This document shows, one piece after another, positions 33,001 through 54,635 of a DNA stretch of 64,000 nt. The notes under the pieces were generated by a model, which saw only the letters and a list, made by a program, of their open reading frames with translations, ran no database searches and was not told the origin of the DNA. Made by a program: the position numbers and the translations under genes. This DNA comes from Bactericera cockerelli (taxonomy: Eukaryota > Arthropoda > Insecta > Hemiptera > Triozidae): NCBI GenBank assembly GCA_024516035.1, contig CM044955.1, forward strand, positions 44,334,592 to 44,398,591, written 5' to 3'. Numbering within the stretch: the stretch's first letter is position 1; each line of letters starts with the position of its first letter.

Positions 33001-36000
33001 TAGCACCATAGAAACTACAACAATCAACACATATTTTGCCACTATCAAGCGTATAAAATCTCAAAAGTGTTAATAATGGGAAAAAATGAAAAAAACTACT
33101 CACTTGAAATAGAAAGAAAAGTCGTTGTGAAGAGGAATCTGTGAGAGGTTGCTGATGGCATCCTTGTAGTTCTTCCTCAGATAGTTGACCTGAGCATGAA
33201 GACACACCAGAGACAGGGACTGAGGCGTCACCCCACCATTGCTTAGTGTACTGGGACCAGGACTGTTCTTTGTACTTGGGCAGGAGGACGGGGAACTAGT
33301 CTCCGAGATTATTCGCAGCTCTTCCGTAGCTTTCTTTAGAGCACACGTGTACAAGTAACACCGTACGCGATACTGAAGGAGTTTCAGTCGAAAAGCATCT
33401 GTTGCAGCATCTAAGTCAGCCAGCTATAGTAAAAAATATTCATCAGGTTTGTGAGTTTCCTGCGAATAGCACCCAGGAGTAGCACCCCTATTGTGATATG
33501 CAGTTGAAAGCAACGTTACCTAGAAATAACCTTGCAGGGGCACCTGAAAAACTTCCAGAGGTCACTATTGAAGGGATGAAAATCACTTCTGATTAAATTT
33601 CTTTAGAGGTTTTCCAGTTATTTGACTCTAATTTTTTTTTTAAATGGCTTTCTTTCCTGTGTAATTAATTTAAATAATATAAATGAATAGAAATAGAATA
33701 AAGTTATTAAATATTTAGATTACAAGATTAGGGAAGTCCCATGCTTTCAAAAATTTCAATTTAACAGCCATTGTACACTTACAAAGAGCTGGACATTTAA
33801 CTTTGTATAAAACGATTAAACCATTTTCACTCACAGAAACTAAATCAACATTCACTAACCAAAGGCTTGTGCTCCTTCTCCATTTTGATGTCCTTCTCTG
33901 TTCCTGATCCAATGGTCATCTTTGTGGCATTCTCTGTCGATACAAACTGATTCTCTATATAAGTGATAAGAGACAGTGCTTTCTCAGGTTGGCCAGTGCA
34001 CAAGTGAAGCTCTATTAGTAGGAGACAGACACGATGAGCAAGACTTTCCTCTGAAAAATGAAAAATCAGTGTGAATAAATACATAATATTCAATCATTTT
34101 TCTTTTTTTTTCAACACTCCTAAAAGTTCATCTTCTTTTAAATTATTAAAAGATTTCTGATAGTTTAGGACAGAACTAATCTTTCGAGATTTTCAAGAAA
34201 TAATCCATCAATACATACACACACACAAAACTCTTTTTATAGTATACTACCTCCTTGCCTGTACAATGTAATGTGGCTTGACAGAACTAACACTGACAGA
34301 ACTAATTCTAGCACAAACTCATACAGATTCCAGGTTGGTCAGTGTCAGTACTGAGGAGTCAGTCACAGGGACAAACTGAAGAGGCTGAAGTAACAAAATA
34401 TGGAAGGATAAAAAGAAATAAAATAGAATAGAAAAATGAAAAATTCAATGAAAAAAATATTGAACTTTTGATTTAATTCTATTTTGGTTTTTAAAATTTT
34501 TAGATGCAACCAACAGTATTTGAAGGGAAATGTTTGTAACATACCATAGATCTACTCACACATTGCCTAATGCCCATGATTCTATCAAAAATGTACAACA
34601 ATCCAAACAAACTCTTGACCAGTGGGGAAAACAGAGATTTGGCTATATTTTTTTTAGTAAAGCAAAATGCCCTACTACAACAACTTCAGCTTAATTGATA
34701 GTGCATGAGGTGATAGACCTACCCTTAAAATATTTTAATCTGTTCCCTATATTATGCTGGGTCCACACAGGTACAACATGCAACATGTGTGTGGTGATTG
34801 GAACACTGTTGCAGCAACGTGTTGTAGTTCATGTTCGTCAGTGATCCATTCTGTTTCTATGTTCAGGTGCCGTGCACACACATGCAACATAGTAGCAACA
34901 AAGATCAAAGATGTTTGGTTGAAAACCGACATCCCCATGCGTAATTTTTGAACATTCATTTTTGTGTTCAGAAGCTGTTCACGTAGAGTGAATTCATGTT
35001 GCATGTTGCACCTGTGTGGAACCAGCATTACATAAGATATACTGCCACATAACCAGCAGGTGGCAGAAGGTTTACTGGTTCAAATATTATAATTTCTTTG
35101 ATCTTTTTTCTACCATCTTCTCTTAAAAAATAAATTAAACAAGACTTACCCATTGGTTCAATAAACGTAAACACTTTATTCATGATTTTCAAAGCTGTAT
35201 GGTGGTCCTTCAGATGGTAAAGCAGAACAGCTTGATTATAGTAAATAATGCAGTGCTCTACATCTTCTAACTGTTCCAATTTTTCCATATTTATTTTAGC
35301 CTGCAACATTCAAATAAAAATGAGATAAAGTCACAAAATTAAAGTAAGTAGTTTACTCCATTAACTTAGGAAGTAGCTCTTGATCTTAAGCCAAAGTTTA
35401 AAACAGGGAGTCTCATTTTTGGCATTTTGATCATATAAATCCGTCCAAAAATAGTATATCTTTGATAAATTAATTATTTCATATTGAAAAATAATTTGAT
35501 TCACATATCTAGGTATTGATAATAAATCATTACATCTTGGACTTTATGCCATCGCATATTGGGATATTTTGTAAAAGCATATTCTAGCAAATTTTGCTTT
35601 TTTTGTAAAATTCTGCACATTTTTGTGGATTTTCAACATATTGAGGTTTCAAAAATAAGTTGAAATTTTATGTGTTTAAAAAAACAAGTTGATTTTTTTA
35701 AGAACTTGGAGTGTGAACCCTGCAGGCAATCATAAACAAAGATTCCAAGAGAGAAAAAAGAAGTACATTAACCCAGATAACGCGGTGAAATTTTTTGTTT
35801 TATTTTTTTGGAGTGATATAAATTGAGTTCTGAATCAATATAAGTGCTGTCAACTTATCACTCGGACTCAAAACAAAGAGCTTAAGGTGTCGCCAACTAA
35901 CCTCAACAAGCTGAATTAATTAGAAAAATCTACAACGTAGTACCTTTCACCAGATGGGGCTGACGTCCTTCCAGAAGGACATCCTTCTGGAAGGACGTCA

Positions 36001-36887
36001 GCCCCATCTGGGTTAATAAATTAAATTTTGTTGTTGTTGTTGTAGCCAGCTTGGCTACAGCTGGAGGGGTGAGTGATGGTCTTCAGCCAACTTTATTTCA
36101 AAGTTGGCTCATCCTGAACCACATATTTCTATGTGCGATCAACCATCGTGAGGGCTTGGACTTTTCTTTATAAGCCATTAAACCCTTAAGGAACTGCAAG
36201 CTAGCCTGGCTTGTAAGGGTTGGCTAGTCTCTTCTCTGTTTATAGTCCTCAAGCGAGACACTGGTCTTCTCCCTGTTTAAAGTCCCCCAGCCAGACTAAT
36301 TAAATTTTGTCACATCACTCAGTTGAGCTTTCTGGATTAGAAGTTCATTAATGTAGTGGATTAACAACTACATATTTATCTTTTAAATAAGGAATGCGAT
36401 TCTTACTATGGAAGTGCTGACTACACAGATACAAAATTGTCCTTCTCAATTATTAGACTGATCTTTTAGTAAGGTTCGAAAATGATTTCATTTGTTTGAA
36501 TAATTTCAAGCCATACTCCCCCTTGCTTTTACAATTTTTGTAAAGTTGATGGATTTGATTATTAGTTCATTTTGAAGATGAATATTGTAGATTAAAAGGT
36601 AAAATATTTTCTTTAAAATAGTTGCCTCAAAAATAACTTACTTGGTTGCAAACAACATTCATGTTATTTCGGAAGTGATCTGTTTTACAGAGGTCACTTT
36701 TGAAATACTCCGTTACATATTTGTTGTGCAGGACCTTGACGTCTTTCGCTCTGGGACTCTCCAGCTTGGAAATATATTGCAAGCAACTGCCATAAGCACC
36801 TCTATTGAATTCATTTAAAGCTAACTGAGCAAAATCCCTTTCTTGATCAGATAGGTTTACACCCTCAGAACTGCGGTCTCTATCCAT
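26945..36887 (-). CDS. CNOT10: CCR4-NOT transcription complex subunit 10, 10 coding exons, 670 aa
   Basis: CNOT10 is a TPR scaffold that, with CNOT11, docks on the N-terminus of CNOT1 in the cytoplasmic CCR4-NOT deadenylase. Exons: 36887-36642, 35300-35150, 34050-33860, 33423-33104, 32638-32487, 32101-31899, 31322-31201, 30650-30402, 28620-28380 and 27082-26945. All borders are GT/AG and phases join to 670 aa; the human protein is somewhat longer. TPR-like helices include YYNQAVLLYHLKDHHTAL (about 104-121), NNMGCIHHYM (315-324), LMYNLGISLLHGGKPVPAFE (373-392), PRLWLRLAECC (405-415), AIPVASLEFASFCLRNGLLL, FLGHLYSAEA (546-555) and LQYNLATAHTIRGDLDQA (602-619). Intron 8 begins in an array of duplicated donors; introns 8 and 9 hold sense LINE tails. 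The start is the ATG that gives MDRDRSSEG; an upstream in-frame ATG at 36992 is less likely because the added residues are unlike the family. Confidence 0.93.
27108..27290 (-). repeat. SINE-B tail-side fragment
   Basis: Minus-strand SINE-B landmarks are present: atcacaattttagtcgatag for the wall of the body and gactggtcgctactcacatc. The tRNA-like head is missing. It sits just inside CNOT10 intron 9. Confidence 0.6.
27300..27486 (+). repeat. ~27-bp tandem repeat, about 7 diverged units
   Basis: A unit like tctagttctaatcctatttc with gtaca after it repeats with point changes. A stray unit appears at 28173 (cctatttcgtactagt). Intronic in CNOT10; the ORF across it is an artefact of the 27-bp period. 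Confidence 0.85.
27497..27805 (+). mobile_element. SINE-E copy (tRNA-like head)
   Basis: The head gcgcgattagctcagtggtt ... ctggttcgatccctcg has good A and B boxes and looks Gly-like, but the stems do not close. The body includes gtgtcacttctcgcccatca and aggctacaacacataccaca, and the tail is A-rich. The body recurs at 28031-28170. Confidence 0.75.
27819..28027 (+). mobile_element. SINE-F copy with well-preserved tRNA-like head
   Basis: GTCCCGG pairs with CTGGGAC over seven positions (one G-T), enclosing an A box (tagctcagtgat) and a B box (gggttcgaaacc). The anticodon arm does not fold normally and a body with a (ATT)n tail follows, so it is a SINE and not a tRNA gene. It lies between two SINE-E bodies. 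Confidence 0.65.
28031..28170 (+). repeat. SINE-E body, headless second copy
   Basis: Repeats 27658-27800 (gtgtcacttctcgcccatca through aaacggctgtg) with a few differences and an A tail. It starts exactly at the end of SINE-F. Confidence 0.75.
28190..28366 (-). mobile_element. LINE-like 3' tail in CNOT10 intron 9, sense orientation
   Basis: In gene sense it begins tgttgggtggaagagattgc, then ccataggcaataacctcgcc, a T-rich stretch and ctaataaagaattt. It starts only 13 nt after the exon 9 donor (GTGAGT at 28379-28374). Translated through, it gives a false C-terminus WVEEIAIGNNLAL, but the true next exon is at 27082. Related copies are at 29685-30089, 31666-31845 and 48082-48253. Confidence 0.75.
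29218..29384 (+). repeat. dispersed repeat, ctggctgggggactataaac family
   Basis: This ~160-bp block, from gtctggctgggggactataa to cgatgacgacaccctatgat, is shared with 61026-61186 and 63001-63162 on plus, and with 42021-42142 on minus. A relic is at 36225-36300. No head or coding part is recognised. Confidence 0.8.
29685..30089 (-). mobile_element. LINE-like 3' tail in CNOT10 intron 8, interrupted by SINE-A
   Basis: In gene sense it begins cattgtcaaaggcaataacc, directly after the donor array. It goes on with ccgccctttagttaggacat and resumes beyond a SINE-A insert as ttgtattgtatataatatgt and aataaagtgtaaataaataa. It is in sense orientation, and its AATAAA signals could terminate CNOT10 transcripts. 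Confidence 0.7.
29814..30014 (-). mobile_element. SINE-A copy, minus strand, full length
   Basis: In element sense it runs from ctggttgtcaagtggttaac and the B box ggttcgaatcccac to a (TTA)n tail (aataataataatactcttta on plus). It is inserted in the intron 8 LINE tail. Confidence 0.85.
30090..30433 (-). repeat. eight 43-bp tandem units, each with a GTGAGT splice donor
   Basis: In gene sense each unit holds the last 32 nt of exon 8 (ctcaaccaggcgaacctttc, then ccctctgcacag) followed by GTGAGTCATG. Donor G positions are 30401, 30358, 30315, 30272, 30229, 30186, 30143 and 30100. Only the first keeps the frame into exon 9; reading on gives an immediate stop (AGG TGA). The units differ by one base (gcatg versus acatg). 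Confidence 0.95.
30402..30650 (-). CDS. CNOT10: CNOT10 exon 8, ending in the donor array
   Basis: It encodes CEAESYAIPVASLEFASFCL through NQANLSPLH plus two bases. Its end is shared by all eight units of the tandem array, but the protein match (NQANLSPLHR then FLGHLYSAEA) requires the exon-proximal donor at 30401. Confidence 0.88.
31666..31845 (+). mobile_element. LINE-like 3' tail, antisense in CNOT10 intron 6-7 region
   Basis: It begins ggttgggtggaagagattgc, has ccgccctttagttaggacat and ends in ataaagtgtaaataaataaa. It lies between exons 7 (31322) and 6 (31899), opposite to gene sense. Confidence 0.75.
32905..32970 (-). repeat. SINE-A fragment in CNOT10 intron 4
   Basis: tgaggaaaaatgcatgcatt and ggctgggattcgaaccaaca match the B-box side of SINE-A on minus. 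Head and tail are missing. Confidence 0.55.
33442..33525 (+). repeat. 3' body fragment of the 5S/tRNA SINE family in CNOT10 intron 3
   Basis: ggtttgtgagtttcctgcga, then tgtgatatg and gcagttgaaagcaacgtta, match the end of the body at 56895-57160 in element sense. Confidence 0.65.
35950..36011. repeat. perfect palindrome, 30-bp arms, 2-bp spacer
   Basis: CCAGATGGGGCTGACGTCCT TCCAGAAGGA, then CA, then its exact reverse complement. It lies in CNOT10 intron 1. A transcript would form an uninterrupted 30-bp hairpin. Origin unknown. Confidence 0.97.
36025..36300. repeat. dispersed repeat with (GTT)n edge
   Basis: ttgttgttgttgttgtagcc, then catcgtgagggcttgg and a cccccagccagacta end. A related block occurs inverted at 44500-44715 (cctcacgatggttgg, gccgctacaacaacaacaac). 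Its end overlaps the ctggctgggggac family. Confidence 0.55.
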
Positions 36888-37417
36888 GGTAACTTTACTT
36901 GAACTCGTCAGTTCAGGGCTTAATAAATGTATTTTCACTGCAACTGAAACTTTCAAAACCTTTAACAAAACCGTTAATGGAACTGAATTCAAGAAAATTT
37001 GTAAAACAGCTTAAATTAATCCATTTCAATTTCAAATTTCAGAAATTCAGAAATGTTGTAGATAACGTTTTTGAAAAAACGTTGCTGAAAATTGAAATTA
37101 AAAAAAATCTACAGGATACGACGAAATCTGGTATCTCTCGTTGCTGATCAGCATAGCAACGAAAGGGAATTATCACTGCACACGTGGGAAATTTATATTT
37201 CCATTAAAAATACCCTTTTTTCTCTTTTCTGCCTTGTCAGATTTATCTTTGTCTCTCATGACTGTGTTGTCTCTAATAATACACCTAGGTGTAGGTATAG
37301 TAAATTAACTATGAAGAACTATTTGTAAAAATAAATGTCTAGTTTAGAGGGCAAACTTGATTCCTACTGCAGTTTTCGGCCAATATCAGGTATATTTCAC
37401 CTTTTTAGGTGCACAAA

Positions 37418-38115
37418 TCTATATCTATAAAATAAAGCTGTCTGTGTGTAATTGTGTATGTATGTTATACTTATGTTCTTTGTACAAATCCACACCGTTT
37501 AACCGGGAAGCTTGAAATTTTGCACATCGGTTTGGATCAGGGAATTCTTCTAGACCAGAGCTGTATTTTTCTTTCTAACCAAAAAAAATCCAGGTTAGGT
37601 TTTTTCCAAATATTTCCATTTTATTACAAGGTCAACTTCACTTTCTAACAAAAGTTAACCAAACGGGAATAAAATGAACCAAACTGGAAGCAAGAATTTT
37701 CTACTTCCATTTTCCTCTTCCAAAAGAAAAATGACTTGCTTCCAGTTTGGTTCATTTTATTCCCGTTTGGTTAAATTTGGTTAGAAAGAAAAATACGGTT
37801 CTTGTAATATCTCTCTAGGGTCAAGCTACAATGAGTAAGGTTAAAAATGGATGGGTGACACAAAAATCACTTTCTTTCGACCTAAAAGACATTTTTTCCC
37901 GAAATTTGTCGATTGCGAATTTCTGATGAGTCGTTCTTGAGCTAAGCTGGGTTAGGACAAAAAATGGAAGTGTAACACAAAAAATATTCACGCTTTATGA
38001 ACTAAATGACATTTTTTCTTAAAATTTTAAGTGACGACCTATTAACTCAAAGCGAGAAAGTTTTAGGCAAATTTTAGAGCTTTAATTTTGACATATCATT
38101 CGCGAAATTCTGATG
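37418..38115 (+). mobile_element. non-autonomous Helitron, 3'-truncated
   Basis: It begins after an A with TCTATATCTATAAAATAAAG and then ctgtctg, as the complete Helitron at 61293 does. Shared body blocks are caaatccacaccgttt, ttgaaattttgcacat, and gacgacct..aactcaaagcgagaaag. No CTAG end is found. It contains an inserted hairpin at 37561-37798. Confidence 0.7.
37561..37798. repeat. hairpin MITE inside the Helitron, perfect 40-bp inner arms
   Basis: The outer arms ctgtatttttctttctaacc (37561-37580) and its near inverse (37779-37798) enclose perfect 40-bp arms at 37655-37694 and 37735-37774 (ttaaccaaacgggaataaaa ...). The loop is 40 bp. Confidence 0.9.
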
Positions 38116-38329
38116 GGCCGACAGGCCCGACAGTGTGTGTGTGTCTGTGGTTTGAAAAAAGAGCATCGAGAATTTTGTTTTTTAGGCCGGTAGGTATCGC
38201 TGGTTTAAGGGTTGGGATTTTTTGTGTGATAATAATAAATTTACAGCTGGTTCCCCAGACGTCCTCTTCAAGTTCATAGCATACTTTCTTTGATTCAAAA
38301 TTTCTGCTGTGTGTGATGTTTGATTAAGA

Positions 38330-38650
38330 TAAATTTCTAATATTAGAAGTACGTATTGTGTTTGCTTTTACCTATATGTATAATAAAAAAATTGTTCCGA
38401 TTTTAAAAAGTGCAAGAATAATTTCTGCCGATACGGAAATTCTGTATCATCTAGGATGTAGGAAAAACAGTACCTACTCTACCATATAAAGCAAAGTTGA
38501 AGAGAGTCGGTTGTAAACTTTTGTAGATACAAGATACAAGTGATTCAGTAAAAAATCTATGATTCTAGCGATTGTAGAAAGTTGAAAAATATGATTTCCA
38601 TTCACGAGGAAGTGTTGTGTCCATAATTTGCAGTGTATTTTTTCTAACTT
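38330..38650 (+). repeat. copy of the aatcgg..gtattgtgt repeat family
   Basis: It includes taatattagaagtacgtatt, a tagatacaagatacaagtga block and cacgaggaagtgttgtgtcc followed by ataatttgcagtg. It matches 59518-59730 in order. Confidence 0.5.
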
Positions 38651-39310
38651 CTCAATATTTTTTTTGAAGTACCTATACGAGTATGATGACTAATCCTGCC
38701 TGGGTCCGAACTTTCTTGTGTACTTTCTTCTTGCCTATAGGTAGGTATATTAAAATTGTAGCTGCAAGTATTCTGGCTCTGACATTAAAACCCAGTGATA
38801 TCGTAAAATGGATTTTCTCGTTAAAAATAAATGAATCGTTACCTCATATTAAGTTCATATCATAGGAAAAAAAGAGAGAAGAAAAGGAAGAGGAGATAAA
38901 GTTGATGAAAGTAATAAAGAAGGGAAGACTACTGATTTAGAAAATAAATAGATAATACCTTGTGACGCCCTGTATATTAAATGAATGGAAACTGACCGTA
39001 AATGTTCACCTAACCTCGTAAATACAAGTGACATTTGCAAAGTCCAGTATTCAAACCCTTTTCTGTGTATCGGACAGAATAAGTTGTATGAAAATGAAAT
39101 AATATGAATTTTTTCTGATATATATATTGTATACTATCTATAATGTATGTGGTTTATGCTGACAAAGTTAAATCTTATATATTAACTTGAGCGTTTTTAG
39201 TGGGGGTTTTTATACCTATTAAATAAACTGTATAGACAACGCCGTACCTACACCGTCTGTCACAAGTATAATAACTCTTGTATTACCTAACCTAAACATA
39301 CAAAAGTAAA

Positions 39311-39894
39311 TCACACCGAGACATCACAGTCATCACACAGAGACATCACAGTCATCACCCGATACATCACAGTCATCACACAGAGACATCACAGTCATCA
39401 CACCGATACATCAGTCATCATCAGAGGACATCACAGTCATAACACCGAGACAATACAGTCATCACACAGAGACATCACAGTCATCACACAGAGACATACA
39501 GTCATCACACCGATACATCACAGTCATTACACAGAGACATCACAGTCATCACACAGGACATCACAGTCATCACACAGAGACACACACAGGACATCACAGT
39601 CATCACACCGATACATCGCAGTCATCACACAGAGACATCACAGTCATAACACAGAGACATCACAGTCATCACACAGAGACATCACAGTCATCACACAGAG
39701 ACATCACAGTCATCACACCGATAATCACAGTCATTACACAGAGACATCACAGTCATCACACAGAGACATCACAGTCATCACACAGAGACATCACAGTCAT
39801 CACACGTTACATCACAGTCATCACACAGAGACATCACAGTCTTTCACACTGAGACATCACAGTCATCACACAGAGACATCACAGTCATCACACC
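39311..39894. repeat. 22-bp minisatellite, about 26 units
   Basis: The unit acatcacagtcatcacacag + ag varies at a few sites (ccgat for agag, occasional deletions). It is not CRISPR-like, because the units abut with no spacers. Intergenic between CNOT10 and Dmrt99B. Confidence 0.95.
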
Positions 39895-40379
39895 GAAATC
39901 GTTCAAACAGTCGGCTGTGGCACTTTCGTGTTTGGTATTTTTTATTTATTTTATTTTAACATTTTTGTATAGATTTCCAAGAAATTTTGTCATATCAACT
40001 TCAAAATAAGTTTAATTTGACGGAAATAAGGAAAAAGGGTGCGCTTTGCTTTAATGGCTTTGAACCATACTAATTTCTGGGCCCTGGAGAAGTTAATCCC
40101 AGACCCGGTTGCTTAATTGCTTATACAATATACGTATACTGGCGTACGTCACTAAGACTCATAAAGAAACTTCAGCATGTAATTGATACTTTTGAACGGC
40201 CAAATCAATCGCCCTCGGGATGATCGGGGAACAGATCGTTCATTCGGTCATTCCCCGAGCGAGGATCGATGAAATACAATAATCGATCGTTCATTATACA
40301 CTTTACAAATAATTATAATATGTAACATTTGGCTCCTCAGTCTAAATTTTACAAAAATAGAAATTTGCTGTTTTCTAGA

Positions 40380-40560
40380 TGTCACCGTGGCCGAGTGCAA
40401 TTGTGCGGTAGCATTGCACCTGGTCATCATGCGTGCAATTCTAGTAACTGCTTCGATGTGCGGCGTCCACTCATACCTCTTGAGGAAAAAATGAGTAGCT
40501 TCTTGACGTGAGAGGCGACCAGTGGTGGAATTATAGGCAAAAATAAGCCAATAGATGTTG
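40380..40560 (+). repeat. diverged SINE-B copy
   Basis: tgtcaccgtggccgagtgca, gcgtccactcatacctcttg and gcgaccagtggtggaattat follow the SINE-B order. The B box is degraded. Confidence 0.65.
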
Positions 40561-40989
40561 AAATATTGAAGGAAAATTAAAGAGTCCTATAATTCTGATC
40601 TATCCACTAAATTTGTGATATAATCACAAGAAACACATTTTATTAGTTATGTAATTTCACAGTATATTATAGCAAAATTGCGGTCAGAGTAAAACGTTTG
40701 AACATTTTCCAACCATCGGAGCGTAACCGTAACCGTAAAGAGGTTAGAAGAGATTCACCATCGCATCGGAGCAAATTGTAGGTAGTATATGATGCTGTCC
40801 AAAAAATATATTGATTTCATTTTCTTAGATCAGAGCAATCCACATAAAAGGTAGGTATACCATTTTTAAGTAAGAGAAGCAATTATTATACATACCGCGT
40901 ATACCCTAAATCCCCAAATTTCAAATCGCGGAAACTAAGAAGTACTTTTTCTTCACTATACATCATCTGCATATACTTACTAATATTAG

Positions 40990-41288
40990 AGTAGTCACCG
41001 TGGCAGAGTGAGTTAGCGCGCTAGGCATTGCACGCATGGTGACCTGGGTTCGATTCCCAGCGGGGTAGGAATTTTTCTGCTCTGTACTTGGATGTTCGGG
41101 GTCCACTCATACCTCGTGAGGAAAAATGAGCAGTTACTTGTATGAGTAACGACCAGTGGCGGCATTACCAGAGTAAAAAGAAATTTATGTAATAGATTTC
41201 AAAAAGTACAGGAGGCTCTTAGTAATGCTGCGCTACCCACAAAAATTGTGAAGAGGCTTTGTGCTTCACCACAAATAAAATCATACAT
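40990..41288 (+). mobile_element. SINE-B copy with 15-bp target duplication
   Basis: The head gtcaccgtggcagagtgagt and the B box gggttcgattcccagc are intact. The flanks acttactaatattag are identical at 40975-40989 and 41289-41303. Nearly the same as the copy at 19611-19909, so this family has moved recently. Confidence 0.9.
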
Positions 41289-41465
41289 ACTTACTAATAT
41301 TAGGTCAAACCTTACGTAAGTACTTCACAAAGTCGATTATTTCTTTTGACACCAGCTCCCTAATAATTTTGAATAGAATACTTATCCCTTTCCTAAACCT
41401 ACTGCACGCGAAGGTGAGACTGAACACTCACTTTCCCGCAGCAGCAGTCAAACAGATCTTGTGTG

Positions 41466-41756
41466 ATTGAAATAAATAATGTTTTTCTTTGTGTTATTAT
41501 ATCACAATTTTAGTGGGTAGCGCAGAATTACATTACTTTTCCATAACTTTAATATCCCAACATCTTATTTTTGTCTATAATTCCGCCACTGGTCGCTGCT
41601 AACATCAAAGCAGCTACTCATTTTTCCTCACAAGATATGAGTGGACCCCGAACACCCAAGTACAGAGCATAAAAAATCCTGCTCCGCTGGGGATCGAGCC
41701 CAGGTCATCCTGCGTGCAATGTCTAGCGCGCTAACTCGCTCTGCCACGGTGACTAC
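41466..41756 (-). mobile_element. SINE-B copy, minus strand
   Basis: In element sense it starts gtagtcaccgtggcagagcg and has the B box gggctcgatccccagc. It is flanked by cagat(c/t)ttgtgt, possibly a target duplication, and by short tandem units of tacagtcaaacagatcttgt. Confidence 0.85.
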
Positions 41757-42020
41757 CTCAGATTTTGTGTAGGTACAGTCAAACAAATCTTGTGTAGGGA
41801 CAGTCAAACAGATCTTGTGTAGGTACATACAGTCAAGGTACATACAGACGGTTTTATTCCACTAATCTAAGGTAAGTAATAGGTATCTCACTAAGCTACT
41901 AAAAGCCACTTAGATATTCCACTAAAACAGGTTTGTGTCCCCTTCATTCCACTTACCTATCCATGTCTAAGGGAAATGATTATCAACGTATGCAATAAGT
42001 AATAAGTCAAAATGTCAATC

Positions 42021-42142
42021 ATAGGGTGGCGTCATCGTGAACGATGATAGCAAGGCAGTGGAGGAATGACTCAGCACTTCTACCACTGTCTTTACAAGGA
42101 GGCTAATAATTGACAAGGGCCCCCAGAACCAAGCCAAAAATG
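42021..42142 (-). repeat. ctggctgggggac family, minus, partial
   Basis: catagggtggcgtcatcgtg to gggcccccagaaccaagcc is the reverse of 29260-29384. Confidence 0.8.
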
Positions 42143-42504
42143 TCAAATGTATATTAAATAATTATGATCTGATCAATCTAGGGAATCATCGCGAATGACC
42201 TGTATAATGGCAAGGTTAAAGCGCTCATAAAAAATGCATTATACTTGTTTGATGCTTGATGGATCATGCATTGTTCCAGCTGTATAGAGGTAGCCAGCGC
42301 GAACCTTCCACAAGCGGAGGGTCACGTAGCCCGAACTCCATTTACTTACCTTCCATTTGCAGAGGTAAACTTTGGGAAAATTTCAATTCCACTTACCTAA
42401 CCAAGAACCAACATTCCATATTAAGAGATTTTTCCCTCTAGGGGTCACACAGTCCGCCCGGTTTGTTCCACTTATTGAGGAATTCCACTTATCCAAGTTC
42501 GACA

Positions 42505-42765
42505 GTACTTCATGGGTAAATTTATAATGTTCCACTGTATTCTGTATCTAAGTCCTCATAATAGAAGTGTATCTACGTATATCTACTGCTTTACTTCATG
42601 GGTAAATATAATGTTCTACTGTATTCTGTATCCAAGTTCTCACAAATGAAATGTACCTATGTATCTATATCTACTGATGCTTTACTACATGGGTAAATAT
42701 AATGTTCCACTGTATTCTGTATCCAAGTTCTCACAATGGAAGTGTACCTATGTATCTACTTCTTT
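42505..42765 (+). repeat. three ~85-bp tandem units
   Basis: Each unit has acttcatgggtaaatataat, then cactgtattctgtat and a tctatatctactgatgcttt end, with point changes and small indels. Confidence 0.85.
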
Positions 42766-43400
42766 TTTTATGAACATTAAAAACTATTTATACCGTATCC
42801 TTGCTATCCGTATGTGAAGAAAAAAAAACAAGAAAATAAAATGAAAAACCCCAGCAAAGCGCCACCCCCTTGTCCAATAATATTTCATTTTAAAATAACT
42901 GTTTAAATTTGAGGGGTGGAGTTTCACATCGCATGATAGAAATACGAAAAGGGAATGAGAAATGTTCACAGAATAAAGGCCTCTTTTGAATTGAATTTCA
43001 GTGTTGTGATGAGCTCAATTTTGAAGCTTTCATGTGAAACAGTTTATTTTTTAATCTCTTAAAAAACTACCAATGAACTTGTGAAAATCTTCCTATTTTA
43101 CTAAAAAAAATTGGTGAACTAAAGTGTAATGTTGTTACATTCTAGTGAAGAGAATATACTTTACTTATAGAAGATCTCAATGAACTTTTTTTTTCGCATT
43201 TTTTGGACATTGTCAATTGGTAACCAGAATAAAATTATTCTCTTAAACCTTTGTCACTCTTTTAATACAAAGTTGTGATATAAAGTTTGAATCCGGTTCT
43301 TACTATAGTGTAATTTCTCAATTATTGAAAGATGTTCTAAATCTAATCTACCTTAGGTAAATAATTTCAAGAATTTTAACGTCAAGTGTTCAGTTCTATC

Positions 43401-54635
<11,235 letters not shown>

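Noticed and set aside
39311..39894. CRISPR-like direct repeats (also 25169-25363 and 30090-30433)
   Set aside because: The units abut with no unique spacers, and the window is eukaryotic.
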